Shown: positions 23,752 to 36,406, counted from the first letter of the stretch. The stretch: DNA of 64,000 nucleotides from Gymnogyps californianus (GCF_018139145.2 NC_059477.1:36435502-36499501); one strand, 5' to 3'. Notes: a model not told the origin generated them from the letters alone. Numbers and translations: made by a program.

Positions 23752-26041
23752 AAAACAAAATAAACACCAGCTCTTCTTTATCTGTTCTAAAAATGTCCAT
23801 TCGTAACATAGCTGCTATGTACTTTTTAAAACTACACTGGCGAGAAGCAACTGCTCACGTTGTTACAATACCTTTTCCCAAGTTTTTTGTATGCTTTTAT
23901 TTTTTTACATGTGGCCACACATACCTGAGTAATGCAAAATCAGAATAGTACAGAAGTCAGTAACTATCAGCTTGGGATCCTTTTTTTTTTCCCTGTCCCA
24001 ATTAATGACACACAATGCTGGTAAGCAATAGCATCAATAAAATTGTCAAACTGAAGTGGGAAGGTGAAATGCCTGCAGGTTGGGAGAGGGTTTGTGACTT
24101 GGGTTCGGGTATCCGGTTGCACAGTCTGTCCACCAGCCAGAATTGGGGAGTTCAGTGCATCGTGGCTACGCATGATGGTTTGCTGCTGCGCATTGCTGGC
24201 GGTGCTTCTGCCAGAGCCTTTTATTACTGTTTCACTGAGGTGAAGTACGTGAATATCCTTCACCAGTTGCCCCTTTTTATGGGTATTTCCTTGGCATACT
24301 TCACCTCAGATTAGAATGGGTGAAAATTTTGTTGATTCTGTGTTGCTATTCAACATGCCACAATTCCCAAATGTTTCCTAACGTCAAAATGAATTAGTGG
24401 AGGACACCGCTCCTTCAGTCCCTTGTTCTGGTTATTTTTGGAAACGTTTTCCTTCCTGTTTCATTCCCCTAATTACTGTTCAGCTTTGACATTATAAGGA
24501 GACATCTGTAAAATGGTGGGCAGCTAGAAGCAGATGTGGACTGTGTTGCAGTCACATAATGGAAAAAAAATGTATGAAAATTGGAACTCGGAATAAAAAA
24601 TACACACGCCGTGCAGCTGTATTGGAGAGATCATTGCGGAGCTTAAATACTAAATACTTCAACTCTCACACACTTAGACTGGGATCAGTCAAACTCCATC
24701 TGGTAGAGTCCACAGATGGAAACATTTTGCTGGGACTTTGTGCCGCTCTCAAAAGCCTCACCTCGCACTGACACTTCCTCTTCAGTGTGCAAGAGATGGA
24801 GCATCCCAGTTTACTGCCTTACGATGCCCCGTATTTATGTTTATGCTTGTCAGGACTTGCACACTTTTATTATTTTACTGATAACGGAGACTGTATTTAA
24901 CTAAAATCCTGGTAGTAAATCTTTGTTGCCAAAAAATTGAATATTGTTTGCACTGAACAGGCTCCAGATGTTAAGTCTCGCTGTATGTCCTGCTTTGTCT
25001 TGTGGACCGGGCTCGGAGGTCTTTCCTCCTGGGAGACTTGCTGCAGGACCTCGGAGGAGTGCTGGCTTGTGCACATTTGTGAGCGTGTTTGTGAGGAGGG
25101 AAACTTCAAAGCGAAAAGCGCTGGACAAAAATACTGAAACAGGAATACCACCTCTAAAGAAAATGTACCAAGGTATGAGCCTTTGGTGTTCCAGCAAGTA
25201 ACAACTGGTGCTTGCAACGTAAGTAATCAGTACAGCGGATCTTTGAAGTGAAAGCTGCTGAATCCCTAGAGACCCCTCTTAGCTTCGACTTCCTCCCCGC
25301 CTCCATGGGAGGGAGGAATCGATGTGGTTTGCCCAAGGCCACGCTGCAGGCTTGGGTTCTGCTTGATGGGTCTGCCCCAGTAAAAGGAGGTTGGCATTTC
25401 GTGTCACTTGGCTGTTTTAGAATAAGTGTCGCCTTCACTCCTTGCTCTGCGGTGAGGTCAAGGGTGACAATCCCTGAAGGCCTGTGTCATGAAGAAGTGA
25501 GTTCAGAATACCAAGGCTGGTGGCAACAGTGTTAGCTGACAAAATAGGATCTTTCCTAGTTACTTGCCAAACTAGCGTAGAAAAGAGTAGCCCTTCTGCG
25601 CCGGCTTTGGATAAAACGTCCTTTCAGTCTCCCTGCATCCGAGTGCTTTTCCCGGTGCCTCTGTCAGTCCCTGCTGGACCCGCACGCTGGGGTTCTGCTC
25701 TGCTCTCGCACGCTCCCAGGCAGCGGGCTGGAGGCTGCCAGAGGAGCAGCTGTGCTGACCGCAGTGAGCAGCACCAAACCGGTAACATTCAAGAACCGTT
25801 CAGCGCTGCCTCAAATACCGATCTTGTGGCTGACAGGAAAACATCAGCTCCCAAACGTGGGAGGAACAGGAGAGGGAGATAGCCCTGGGTTGTCTGCTAT
25901 TTGATTTAATTATGCTCTCCAATTGCGTAACCTGGACCCGCATGCCAGGCCGCAGGAATGTGTTTTTGTGTGCTACTCCTGCTTAGTTACTGGTACTCGA
26001 TAAACACAGCCACAGGCTCCGTGATGTGCTTAGTCACAGCA

Positions 26042-26055
26042 CCACTTGGTGGCAG
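26042..26055 (+). promoter_or_regulatory. CTCF-like core motif
   Basis: CCACTTGGTGGCAG matches the CTCF core consensus CCASYAGRKGGCRS at 13 of 14 positions; the mismatch is T for A at position 6. It lies in the intergenic interval between the two convergent genes, at the edge of a CpG-richer block. Binding is inferred from the motif alone. Confidence 0.35.
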
Positions 26056-29000
26056 CGCCCCTAACACAGACGAGCACCAGACTCTTAGGAGTAGTGGTGA
26101 GAAATTACAGGTGCTGCAAGCACAGCAAAACACTTTCCTACATCCAAACTCTGGATGAAGCATCTACACAAGCCCATGCACCCCAGGGATAATCTCTGGT
26201 CAAGTAGCTTCAGCGTTTCCTAATCTCTGTTGCTGCGGAGGCAGCTTTCTGCTATCGTGGCCGCCTCTTTAATACTCCTTCCTCAGAGACTTCAAAAGAA
26301 AATGGGTAGTAAAGACATTTCTCGAGTATAAATTTGACTGGTCAGGAAAAATGCATTGTCAGGCTGGGAACAAACATTCCTGCTTTGTGTATTATTAAGG
26401 CTTAATACTTGTCTAGTGACCTAGCATCTCCATGAGCTGGCCCACAAAAAAGGATGCCAGAAATGTCTACACTTTTTCCTAGGCAGCTGGCATTGCAGAA
26501 ATGCAAATGGTAGCATTAGTGGTGAGCAACTCCCTGGTACGTGCCCAGATGCAGGTATACCTAGACCTGAATTTGCCCACGTCTGACAAGCTTCTTGTCT
26601 GGGCTCTTTACGTCAGGTCCATTTCTAGAACATCATTTTCAGCAAGGAGCTTCTTTTGAGGCTCCATTTTTCCACCATGGTTGGATGACGCTTATTTATG
26701 GCTTACCTACTATTGCTAGAAGTGAAATGGGACTAAATCAGCAAGCAATGTCTGGCAATTTCTTCATGACAATCTGGGTTCAAAAAATCTGGCTTTTAGC
26801 TATAAGTGGAACATTATCGTTTTCCATTATTAAAATATGCCTCATGCCTACCTGGTGCATGGGGGGCATGGCTTGGGATTCAAGACTGCAGCTGGTGTAA
26901 TCCTTACTGTGAGAGTTCTTGATAGCTTCCTTCTCTGCTGAACAATATGGCCAAATTCAAAGCATCTGCTCAGATTCGTAGTCACTTTCAGGGATTAATT
27001 TGCAATTCTGAGTTTGGCCAGACTTTACTAAGTGTCAGTTTGCAGTCTCTGTACTGGCCAGTGCTGTTCCTTGTATGAACACTGAAGCTCCTTCCTTGTG
27101 TCCTGTGCACAACAAAGAGGATTTGGCAGTGCTGACAAGCTGCTGTGGCCTGTGATCACCAAGCAAAGTATTGTGTTAGCCAGTGCCAAGTTTCAGGTGA
27201 TCAGTCTGAGCGCTTTTGAGCTATTTCAGCTTTTGAAAAGTCCACCTTCACTTAGCTGGAAGCACGCTTGTTATCTCATAGTTAGAAAAACCAACTGGCG
27301 CAGACATTTAATAAAGAAAACTAATATAGAAGCTGTTACCTTTGAGAGTGGCTGGCTAGAGCAGAGTGTCTCAGTAAATTGGATGAGCAGTTATTTTCTG
27401 TTCTATTGTCATGTACCCTACAAAGTCTCCCTGATGCTAGCTGGCTTTATCAGCATGTATTTGCTTTCATTTCTGAGTATCATTATTTCCTGGTCTTTTT
27501 CCTTTTAAGTATCATCACAAGTATTTCAGTTATTTTCTTGTATTTAACTGCTAATATCAGAAATGCTTTGAAGCACCTGTGGTAACTGAAAAGTTTCTGC
27601 AATTGGTTTAAATTAATCTGATAAGAAAAAGTAGGATGAACTTGTTTAACCACATCTCCTTTTCAAAGGCCACGCAGCTGGAATCTGTACTTACAAACAT
27701 CCTCTAAGCATTCCAGAGTTCCAGAAAGAAGTGTGAAACTTCATTTACTCACTGTTTAGCTTTGCTTCATGCATGAGCACATCTGCATAGTCCTGTGCTC
27801 CTACTTACACTCAGCATTTCAACAGAATTATTTAACGTTTGACCTGGGTGTTGGTTTGAATGTCCTACATACCTTCAGTGGTCTAGGACTTCTGTGTGGC
27901 AAAGCTTATATCAGGAGTTAAGTATCTTGCCACAACCAATTACACCTCCTCACTTTCCTTCAGAAGCAGTTGGCGCTGGCCTCTGCTACAAACAGGCTGC
28001 TGGAGCGCATGGCCCTGCGGGCAGCGCTTTTAGTAGTTCTCAAGTGTCATTCTCACAACTAGCAATGGGACTGGAGAAGTAATAAAGCCCCTGGAGAGGC
28101 GGAAGAGGGTAAACAGTAGTAATAAAACTAACCCAACCATGAAATGTCTAATATAGCTATGTTCAGGCTCTGGTTCCATGATTCTGAGGCTGAAGGTGCT
28201 TGAGAAAAGCTAGTTAATCAGTGGGGAAATATCTGTTCCACAGCTCACTTCGTGGAACTATGAGTTAGAGAAGCAGCATAATGGGAAAATATCAGGACTA
28301 AGCAAAAGCGTAACAAATTAGGAACTTGTGTAGGAAGAAGGGGTCTTGGGGTGGTATTTGATATTTAAAAATCCACCTGTGATGGGTACAGTGACGACTC
28401 CTATACTTTACAGTCTTTCTGGAGTCCTTGCTGAATGCATTTATGAAGTAGCTCCTTTGTCTTGTCAAGCACTGTACTTACTTTCATCTTCCTGCTGAGT
28501 GACATGATGAACTCTAACATCATCCTGTGCCAGCAAGGCACAAGCTGCATTAGCACTGATAGCAGCAATATTATAAAGTTTGCATACAAATATTTATATA
28601 AACTTAATTGATCCAAAATATGTGTAAACAAACCATAGCAGCAGAACAAAATTCATTTTGCCGTAAAGAATTTTCTGTTTCAAGCAGAACTGAGTGTCTT
28701 CTTTCCAATACTGTGCACCTCATATGGGCACTGTCAGGTCAGTGAAACCTTTGGGTGGTCTCTTCCTACACACATCATTTGGAGTTGGCTTTTACTAAAG
28801 ATCCTTAAGGATCTGGCTGAGAACTTGCTAAGTGACATAGGATGGGAAATAGAGTTTTAACATCACAAAGCACCAGGAAAAAAAATCAGTGTCCCCACTG
28901 TACATCAATCACTGAACAGTCTAATTGTACATCTACTCTAGTTTAGGTAGTCTATTGTCATGTAGCTAGAAATGGGCATTTCTAGCTAGCTGGCTACTTA

Positions 29001-29229
29001 CCGTGGTCCTATTTCACACTCTACAGTGGCCTGTCTATTTTTTATCCACCTGTGATAAACAGAAGCAACAATACTGGTTCTGCGTTGTGAAAACCAACCT
29101 GGAATATATAAAATAAAGAGAAAATGGATATAGCCAGAGAATCCAGTTTAATAGGCTGCTATACAGGAAGACTTTGTTCTATGATACATTCTGGAAATAG
29201 TTTTCAAATGTTACTTACAGATACTGTAT

Positions 29230-30202
29230 AAAATAGATACCAGTTTTATTGAGAATACATCAAGATTCTTTGATAATTTAACCTGCTATTAAGTAATACA
29301 TAAGATGTGTGATGGAAGGTGAGCAACATTTTACAGGACAATCTAAATCTAATAAATAGATCTGTATCTCACCACCAGATTGAGCCACTGCTCTGCCATC
29401 GTCAGACTACAGAGCAACCACAAAGTCACACACGCTGGTACATCTGTGTCTAGTATAATAGAAGATGAGAATCCCATTCCTCAAGCAGCTCCTCTTCCTT
29501 GCACGACTTCTGGCTTTGGTCTGTACAGTAATACTGTGTGTGCTTGTTTGGTCCATGCAAAGCTATGAACAGTGTCTCGTTAAGAAAAAACAGACTTTAA
29601 GTTGAAGAGGTATAGTTTCAGTTAATTTAGGATTAAAATGAAGTATCTCTCTGATCGCAGAAAAGTTTGTACCTGCTCTTTCTATGCGTCTATTTGAATG
29701 GGGGGGAGGAAGTAGCTACTTAAGTGTTTTAAGCAACACAGCTCTTGGTGTCCAGACTCTACGTAGGCTACTCTGTTAGCCGAAGAGGTTAGCCCGGATT
29801 GTACTTCAGTTACAGCATGTGTTTGGGAAAATACAGGCCAGAGGGAAAAAAAAACAAGATCTGAAACCAGCACTTCTTTACCCACAGGCTTATCACACCA
29901 TTAAGAACACTTTCACTCTGGAATATACAACATGGCAGCTGGGTTAAAACGGCGAACTGCACGTTTTCTATTGTCACAGGAATCAATAGCATACTTGAAA
30001 AAAAAAAATGCTGCTGTTTCGCTGAATTGCAAGCAGTGTGCACATATGCCAGTTTTACAGAGAGATTTCCCATTAAAACAAACTTCAACAAAAACAGACC
30101 ACGGGAAACAAACTGCATATTTAGTAAAATACCATTGGCACCACTTGCCAAAACGTACGATGCTGTAGTTTTACAGTCCTTACAGAGGAGAGGGTGTGAT
30201 CT
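29230..30202 (-). other. TMEM163: Probable TMEM163 3' UTR
   Basis: Non-coding sequence directly after the TMEM163 stop, up to the first AATAAA on the - strand. No exon or repeat is seen. The extent depends on that hexamer being used. Confidence 0.4.
29245..29250 (-). terminator. Candidate poly(A) signal for TMEM163 (AATAAA on - strand)
   Basis: TTTATT on the given strand reads AATAAA in the TMEM163 direction, about 950 nt after the stop codon. I saw no other canonical hexamer on this strand between here and the stop. The sequence after it is not strikingly GU-rich, so confidence is low. Confidence 0.3.
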
Positions 30203-30263
30203 TCACTCAAACATTTCATAATGGCGCGTTTGCCTTACACGGGGTATCATATCGATAAGCAAC
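30203..30263 (-). CDS. TMEM163: TMEM163 terminal coding exon with stop codon
   Basis: The coding part is 61 nt: one base (G) completing a Lys codon, then 19 residues and TGA at 30205-30203. It encodes LLIDMIPRVRQTRHYEMFE, which is the TMEM163 C-terminus with Ile for human Val. The acceptor reads CCGCAG on the - strand, just above 30263. The exon is very short and is not visible as a long open frame; it was found by matching the expected C-terminus and checking phase. The basic RVRQTRH stretch followed by YEMFE is the cytosolic tail after TM6. The 3' UTR follows directly. Confidence 0.95.
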
Positions 30264-31717
30264 CTGCGGAGGAAAGCACAGGAGTGTTGATGCAGAGACA
30301 CAGGAAAGCCCTGGCACTGGGGTGTTCTATTTACTTATAAATATTGATTTATTTTATAAATAAAAAAGAACTTACATGTAGTAACAGCCTTATCTTGCTT
30401 TCTCCTGATCAGAATTAATTCCGCCCCACCATTAATTCTGCCCAAAAGGGAGCGTAAAACAAACTGTGTGGAGAGGGGCTCTCCTTTAGGAAGCTTGGAT
30501 GCAGGGCTGCGCTGAGAAACTGAAATGCACAGCAGCCGTCACTTCTGGCTGGCGAAGCCAGGGAGGGATCAGGGGGAAAGGGACTGTTGTAGCAACCTGT
30601 TTCACACCAGGCTGCTGTAAGACGGTATCTAACAGTAGAGGAGAATTGCAGTAGTTTCACAAACTGGAAAATCAGGTAGTTGCCAAAACAGAATTCAGTT
30701 TTAGCCTTCGTTAGCCTTCGTTGTGTCTTGGTGACGCAATGGCTGAGCGCGCTGTCGAGCAGACTGATGGCATGTATGTAGCATGAGCGTCAGTGGCTGT
30801 ACAAAATGCTTCCGATGCTGTTTAGTATGTTTAAAGAAATACTTTTGTACGGATTTGCCTCTACAGTTTTCCAGAACAGCTAGTTTTACAATGGAAATAG
30901 TGATTATAGTGATTTTTCCAAGAATGGTATTCCCCATTAAAATGTTAATTTAATTTTCCAAGTTTAAAAAAACCCACACAGCTTCCAGATGACAGCTTAC
31001 TGCAGCCTGGCCAAGGTCTGCTTCTCAACAGGCACGATTCCAATTAACCAAGGTGCTACGTCTCCCCCTTTCTCTTATGGCAGAAAGGGGGATAAAAAGC
31101 AAACCCCTTAGTTAGGTTCCATGCAGCCAAGGGAAATTGTGGCAGCAATGAAGCGCATGGCAGAGCTTTATTTGATTTTATTGTATTTCTGGTGTCGTGA
31201 ATCAAGAAAGCATCTTAAAATTCAATAGAAACAACATTTGAAACATGACTGGCTAACCTTCAGTTCAGAAGTTGCTATAGGGTAGGGCTAGGATGGAAAT
31301 CACAAGCAAGATCATTCTTTAAACTTGGGCACCTTACCTTTAACCTAGACTTTCTTTGGAAAAAAACAGTGCTTAGAAACGTGCCATAAAAGCAACAGGG
31401 ACTGATTTTATCCCAGATTTGTGGTTATTTTTCAAATATTTCAAACCTTGTATTTCCAAATTCAGGTATACAAAAGTCTTCTAAAATTATTCCAATTTCT
31501 TTTTAAGTCCTGGCTTCTTTCCAGCTGATGTGAGACACACGATCTTTTATCCCTTTCCACACGCTCTGCTTCAGTATTGGCAGCTAGTCTAGTAAATTCC
31601 CGTGACTGATTTTACTGGAGTTATATAAGCCTTTAAGAGCTATGGCTTATTACATTAAACAGACAGCCCATCTGCTGCACATACTGAAATACCTGCTAGC
31701 AGGAGATAGATACTCAC
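30264..31717 (-). other. TMEM163: TMEM163 last intron (1454 nt)
   Basis: Bounded on the - strand by GTGAGT just below 31718 and CAG just above 30263. It contains an AT-rich near-palindrome around 30346-30366 (TTTATTTTATAAATAAA) and a 10-nt tandem duplication (TTAGCCTTCG) near 30702-30721. Nothing else is recognised. Confidence 0.85.
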
Positions 31718-31859
31718 TTGATTCCATAGGCAAATATTGTAAGTCCAATTAAAACTCCTATACTGCCATCCAGATACCAGACAGAAGAATTGTGTTTAAA
31801 AACTTCTGCACTAAGAAGGATGGAGAATCCCATTATTCCACCTACAAGAGAGTTGAAAC
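31718..31859 (-). CDS. TMEM163: TMEM163 coding exon: TM5 and TM6
   Basis: This exon is 142 nt. It begins with two bases completing a Gly codon split from the previous exon and ends with two bases (AA) of a Lys codon. It encodes 46 full residues: FNSLVGGIMGFSILLSAEVF, a short loop KHNSSV, then WYLDGSIGVLIGLTIFAYGI. Two hydrophobic helices, TM5 and TM6, are evident. The Asp in WYLDGS and the small glycine-rich faces resemble the CDF fold. The acceptor is CTTCTAG and the donor is AA|GTGAGT. Differences from human are minimal: Ile for Val at GGIMG and YGIK, and HNSS for HDSA. An in-frame ATG further upstream on this strand is inside the intron and is not a start. Confidence 0.97.
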
Positions 31860-33015
31860 CTAGAAGGGGGAAAAAAACAATGAAAGGAAGAACCAAATCT
31901 GAAGGAATTTGCTTTAACCATCTTGCCTAAGAAGAGAGAATCTGTAGAGAGACAAGGCATTATTACACCAGTGCCACCAGAGAGGAGCACAGACCCTCGG
32001 GAGAGGTTACACAGTGGCACCTATGCACTCTCGCACTGCATTAAAGGAGGAGGCAGTGCAATTCGTTCACATGCGGTTAGCCAGAGGTCTTTGCCACGCT
32101 TCATTTCAACAAATCACACGTGGAATAGCTAGTGTCTGACCAGTGTTTAAGAACTCTGTCACTTGTCTTGGCTGATACAAATAACTTTCCATTAATCTCC
32201 CTGTACTGTGTGTCTTGATTTGGTCAGTCCCGATTTTTTCATTCTCTGTTTAGTTCCAAATCCCAATTCTAGCTGCTGTGTGTTTCATACGGCTTTCACC
32301 TCTTGATGCTAATTTTCCAAACAGCAATATTCCTTCAAAATGCTGGACCTGCTCCATGTTGACTTTCACAGTCAAGCACTTATCTCTCTTGTAGCTTATT
32401 GTCATGAACAGAGTGTCTTTGAGCTGGAAAATAGTGGCTGGCTGGCTGGAGCCCTGAGTATGACCGCTGGAGCCCAGTTATCTTCCCAAGAACCTGGTCC
32501 CCAAAGGCTCTCACTTTCTCTGAAAAGGAGCAAACTGGAGTCCAGTATACCCAAGGAGCTCATGAAAATGGTTTTGCACAGTAATGTTTCAAAGACCTTC
32601 TCTTGAGGCTTTTTACCCCATTCCAAGTATTTATTTACATGTATTTGGCACTATAGCTTAGAGCTGCATACACTGCTGAGTGCATTAGGGAAGACATACA
32701 GGATAATCCTAGGAATATTTTCAATTTATGCCTTAGACATATCACAGGAGCTTCCTATCTATTATTCACAATTTTTATGAACATGCTTTTAGATTCCTCT
32801 TTCTTTTTTAAATCCTTTCTCTTTGTCTCCAAGATTGTCCCTTCAAAATTCTCCCAGAGCTTTTGGAATAATTAATGCAATTTTTCCTTCAACTCTTGTT
32901 TGATTGGTTATTGGTTTGGGGTTTTTCAAGTCATTCCTTGTGTTCATTTTTTTCCTCAAATTCCCTTTTTCTGATTTTTTTTTCTCAATAACCCAAAAGA
33001 CATCACTGTTGTTCT

Positions 33016-33032
33016 AAAAAAAAAAAAAAAAA
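33016..33032 (+). repeat. A17 homopolymer
   Basis: An uninterrupted A-run inside a TMEM163 intron, read as T17 in the transcript. No retroposed body is recognisable in front of it. Confidence 0.9.
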
Positions 33033-35153
33033 GTCACTGTGATAATGCATTCATTTGGTAGATAGGTATACTCTTTAACCTAGTTAAATGAAAAATCGAA
33101 CTTGAAATATTCTATATTGCTTCGTGAGTCAACTCTAGTCAGCTGCTGCTTATAGTACATGGCCAGTGTTTTTCCAATTCCCCATGACACTTATTCCTGA
33201 ATGTCTCCTTTGATCCAGACCTCTCACAGCCAGTCCTTACCTAAATCATGTTAAGTCTTTCTGAAAGATGTAGCTAAAAATTGACCTTTCCTAAGTATCC
33301 CTACAGCTGAAATACTTGTATAAACCAGCAATATTTTGATTAAGATTCACCGGATCCCTGTCAGCAGGTACTGAAATGCAAAGGAAACCCTGGCACGGAA
33401 AAGCACGTGTTACTTAGCAAGTCTGTGGCAGAACGGGGCGTACAAAGGTTTCAGGCTTCCAGTCCTGCAAAGAAAAGGGAGTTTGGGTTTTTTTGGACTG
33501 TGGCAGTGCATTCTACAATTGGTATCACAGGCGTTGCATGTAAATGCCTGATTATTGGATTAATTATACCAGTAGAGTTAAACTAATATAGACACAATTA
33601 CTCTGTCAACACTCTAGAAGAATCCTGATCCTTTTTTATTCCCAGGCAGTATAACTTATACTGCTAATACATGTCGATGAAATATTGTGTGTGTGTCTAT
33701 ATATAAAGAATATTAAGCATAAATTAATTAAATATAAATTTAAACCAGTGTTACTTCCCCTGCTCCAGCTTAAGTCAGAATCCATCAACATGATATGCAA
33801 AAGGCAGGAATAATGCATTTTCTTGCCATTATTAGCTGATGGTTCCAAATGATCTGAAAGCTACTTAGAAAGGAAATTGTTTTCTCTTCCTGACTGTCAT
33901 TCAGTCAAACCTTTCTTTGCTGGTGTGGCAGGAAATCATGTAATGGCTGCAGGTATTAATCCAGACACCATGTTCTGTGCACGAGGCTAGCACAGGAAAA
34001 AACAGGTGGCTAAATCGGGGAAGGAAACAGGTACCTAAAACCTACAGGAAAGTTGGCTGACATCACCTAATTGTCACAACTCTGCATTTGTCCTCCAAGA
34101 TGTTACAAAATTCAAGACAGGAAATGGCTGGGTTTAGTATCCAAAAGGCCATGAGCTTTTGCTATAAACAAATTGTACAAATAACATTTTGCCTTATTAG
34201 GATTCATACATTTAGGCTTTAAATAGATATTGTTGTCAAGCCCTGCTCTAAAACAAAATTATTCTTTAAAAAAATCGTTAATGGACGTTGACGTGTATGA
34301 GAGAGAATTTGCTGTTTTGAAAATAAACCTATTTTTCAGGAAGAAAAATATATGCTCTTGTTACTCAAAACAGTTTGTTGATCTACAGCCAGCGATCGCA
34401 GGAGGTAAATTAGCAGGAAACAGAAAACACTAAAAAAAGATATGCAAGGGAGCGCTAAATCTGTCTCAGCTGCTGAATCACATTGTCTCCTCCTGATTGC
34501 TAATAAATCGAGTATATATGTAAATATGTCTTGTGAAAGAAGATATTTAACCACACATGGTAAGATCAGCCTCCTACATTTTCTAAAGTAGTTCTGAAGG
34601 AGAGAAAAGAGAGATAAAAAACAGACCGAGGTAATTGTATACTTTATTCCCTAATTTTTTTTAATCAAAGAATGAGCAATCTCCAGCTCAGAAGCAATAT
34701 AATTAGCACAAGGATGTAATTATGGGGGAAGAGATTTCTGTGTCATACAGGAGACCAATTCAGAGCTAGATTTATTCAGGAATTTTTCAGCTAATATTTT
34801 GAAAAAACTGCTCTGTTTCAAAAACAGGCTACATTTTTTAAAAGGGAGGGTTAATCATTTGCCTGCCTAGACACAGTTCTGAAACGGTCCACGTGGCCCA
34901 CTTTTACACTCTGACAGCAAAGGAAGTCAGAGTCACTGGTCTGCAGTTCCCAGGATCCTTTCCAGAATCCTTTTTGCAGGTTGGAGATCTTTTAGCTTCC
35001 AAGTGTCTGGGGTGGCAGAGTCCATGGCAAAGAATAAGATCACTGAACAGCGTGGTCTGTTGGGAGTGAATCACAAATGTAGGGAGGCAGTAGCTTAGCT
35101 GTAGCCCCTGCGCTGCTGTTTTGATTGCTTTTTTGCTTATTTTGTATTTAAAA

Positions 35154-35182
35154 TATATAAATACTCATGAAGTATTTATATA
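35154..35182. repeat. 12-bp perfect inverted repeat, 5-nt loop
   Basis: TATATAAATACT and AGTATTTATATA are exact inverted copies separated by CATGA. A partial direct copy (ATATAAATACTCATAATA) follows at about 35199-35216. The block is very AT-rich. Confidence 0.85.
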
Positions 35183-36294
35183 AGTGGGATGATATAAAAT
35201 ATAAATACTCATAATACGTGTTATCACACATCTCCCAAAAAATTTTGAGTATGTTTAAATTGCTTAAAATAAAGCAATTGTATGTATCCCTAGAGTAAGA
35301 TGAAAATTGAATTTCCTTAAAGTGAAATCTTTAGCAGAGTAAAATAACTTGTGTACCACAATCCATGAATCATTAACACCCTACTGTGTATGTTTACAGA
35401 GTGTTTCAAACTGTCCTGTGCTTGCAGATAAAATCTGGTAGAGATTTGTAGGGCGCCGTGAAATCTCCGCCATCGCTGTGGCCTCACTTGTTTGCAGCGT
35501 AGGTCCCCGTGGCTTTCTGAAGATCCACAAGCTTGAGCCTTGTCAGTAAGAGGCGTATCTGGACCTACTTTTAAAACATGCCTTTAAACATACCTTTAAA
35601 ACCAGCATCAGTCAGGCGCTACACATCTGAGCCAACAGACTAGTGGCAGTAAGGTCTTCTAAGGATACAGTGGATGAGATTCACCTTGTGCCAAACTCTG
35701 GCAGGGCCAGAGGAGTGCGGGGCAGTAGGCAGGCAAAGGCTTTGTTTTACATGTGCGACGCTCCACCAGCTCTACTGAGTGGCAGGAAAAGCACTACAGT
35801 GGCAAATTAAGTCTACAGGGGGTGTGTATGAATGATGGTTGCGACTCCTGCTCAAGGCAGGGAGGCGTTTTCTGCAACAGACTTGCTTCGTTTTAACTGT
35901 AGGGATGAAATGGTTTACCAGGCATAGGCAGTGAGGATAGATGTGACTTAACCAAAGCTATATAAATTGGTGTCATATCCCCCTCTGTAGTCTAACGTCT
36001 GACTAATACACACCTAATTCATTACATGCTCTACCTCTAACTCTCTATTATTGCTTACTATCCACACATTAACTGACTTCCACCAGACATACCCATTTCA
36101 GCTGAGGTATCTATGCAAGAGGCTAGTGGTACCACAGACTGCTCTGGGGTTTGGGGTGTTTTCCATTTCCCAGTGGCCTCCTTATTTCCATGCTCTTTCA
36201 CAGTTGCCCTCGTGTGGGGGTCACTTGTATCTTCTGTGTCTACAGCATTCCCTGGAAGAGTCTATAAATGCAGCAGGATCAACTTCACACTCAC

Positions 36295-36406
36295 CATCGG
36301 TTATCAGCGCTCTGCTTGTAAGGACCTTTCCCAGCATAAATTTGATTACTGCTAAGACAGTGCAAAGGATTCCACTTAAAACGGAGACACTATACAGAAA
36401 ATCATC
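36295..36406 (-). CDS. TMEM163: TMEM163 coding exon: TM4 and TM4-TM5 loop
   Basis: This exon is 112 nt. It starts in phase 0 and ends with the first base of a Gly codon. It encodes 37 residues: DDFLYSVSVLSGILCTVLAV, then IKFMLGKVLTSRALITD. The first part is a hydrophobic helix (TM4), and the second is the loop into TM5. The acceptor is TTTCAG and the donor is GATG|GTGAGT. The Asp of LITD|G enters TM5, where CDF zinc transporters carry a metal-binding HxxxD-type motif; equating the two is an inference. Substitutions relative to remembered human sequence are conservative (FLYSVSV for FLFSVSI, CTVLAVIKF for CSILAVLKF). Confidence 0.96.

Larger units (their letters stand above)
19051..29229. other. 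Intergenic region between convergent MGAT5 and TMEM163
   Basis: About 10 kb without a recognisable exon on either strand and without an identified interspersed repeat. It has CpG-richer patches near 21.42-21.79 kb, 23.25-23.36 kb and 25.2-26.1 kb, and a CTCF-like motif at 26042-26055. It also has a (CCAA) microsatellite at 23734-23751 and T/G-rich simple sequence near 22567-22600. Open frames up to 136 codons are present, but none resembles a known protein and several overlap in different frames. A non-coding transcript cannot be excluded. Confidence 0.6.
31860..36294 (-). other. TMEM163: TMEM163 intron (4435 nt)
   Basis: Bounded on the - strand by GTGAGT below 36295 and CTTCTAG above 31859. 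It holds an A17 run (33016-33032), a short (TG)5 tract near 33686-33696 in AT-rich sequence, and a 12-bp perfect inverted repeat (35154-35182). No interspersed repeat or additional exon is recognised. Confidence 0.85.

Noticed and set aside
27098..27508. 136-codon open frame on the + strand, with a hydrophobic C-terminal end
   Set aside because: The hydrophobic run comes from T-rich DNA. No family resemblance was seen.
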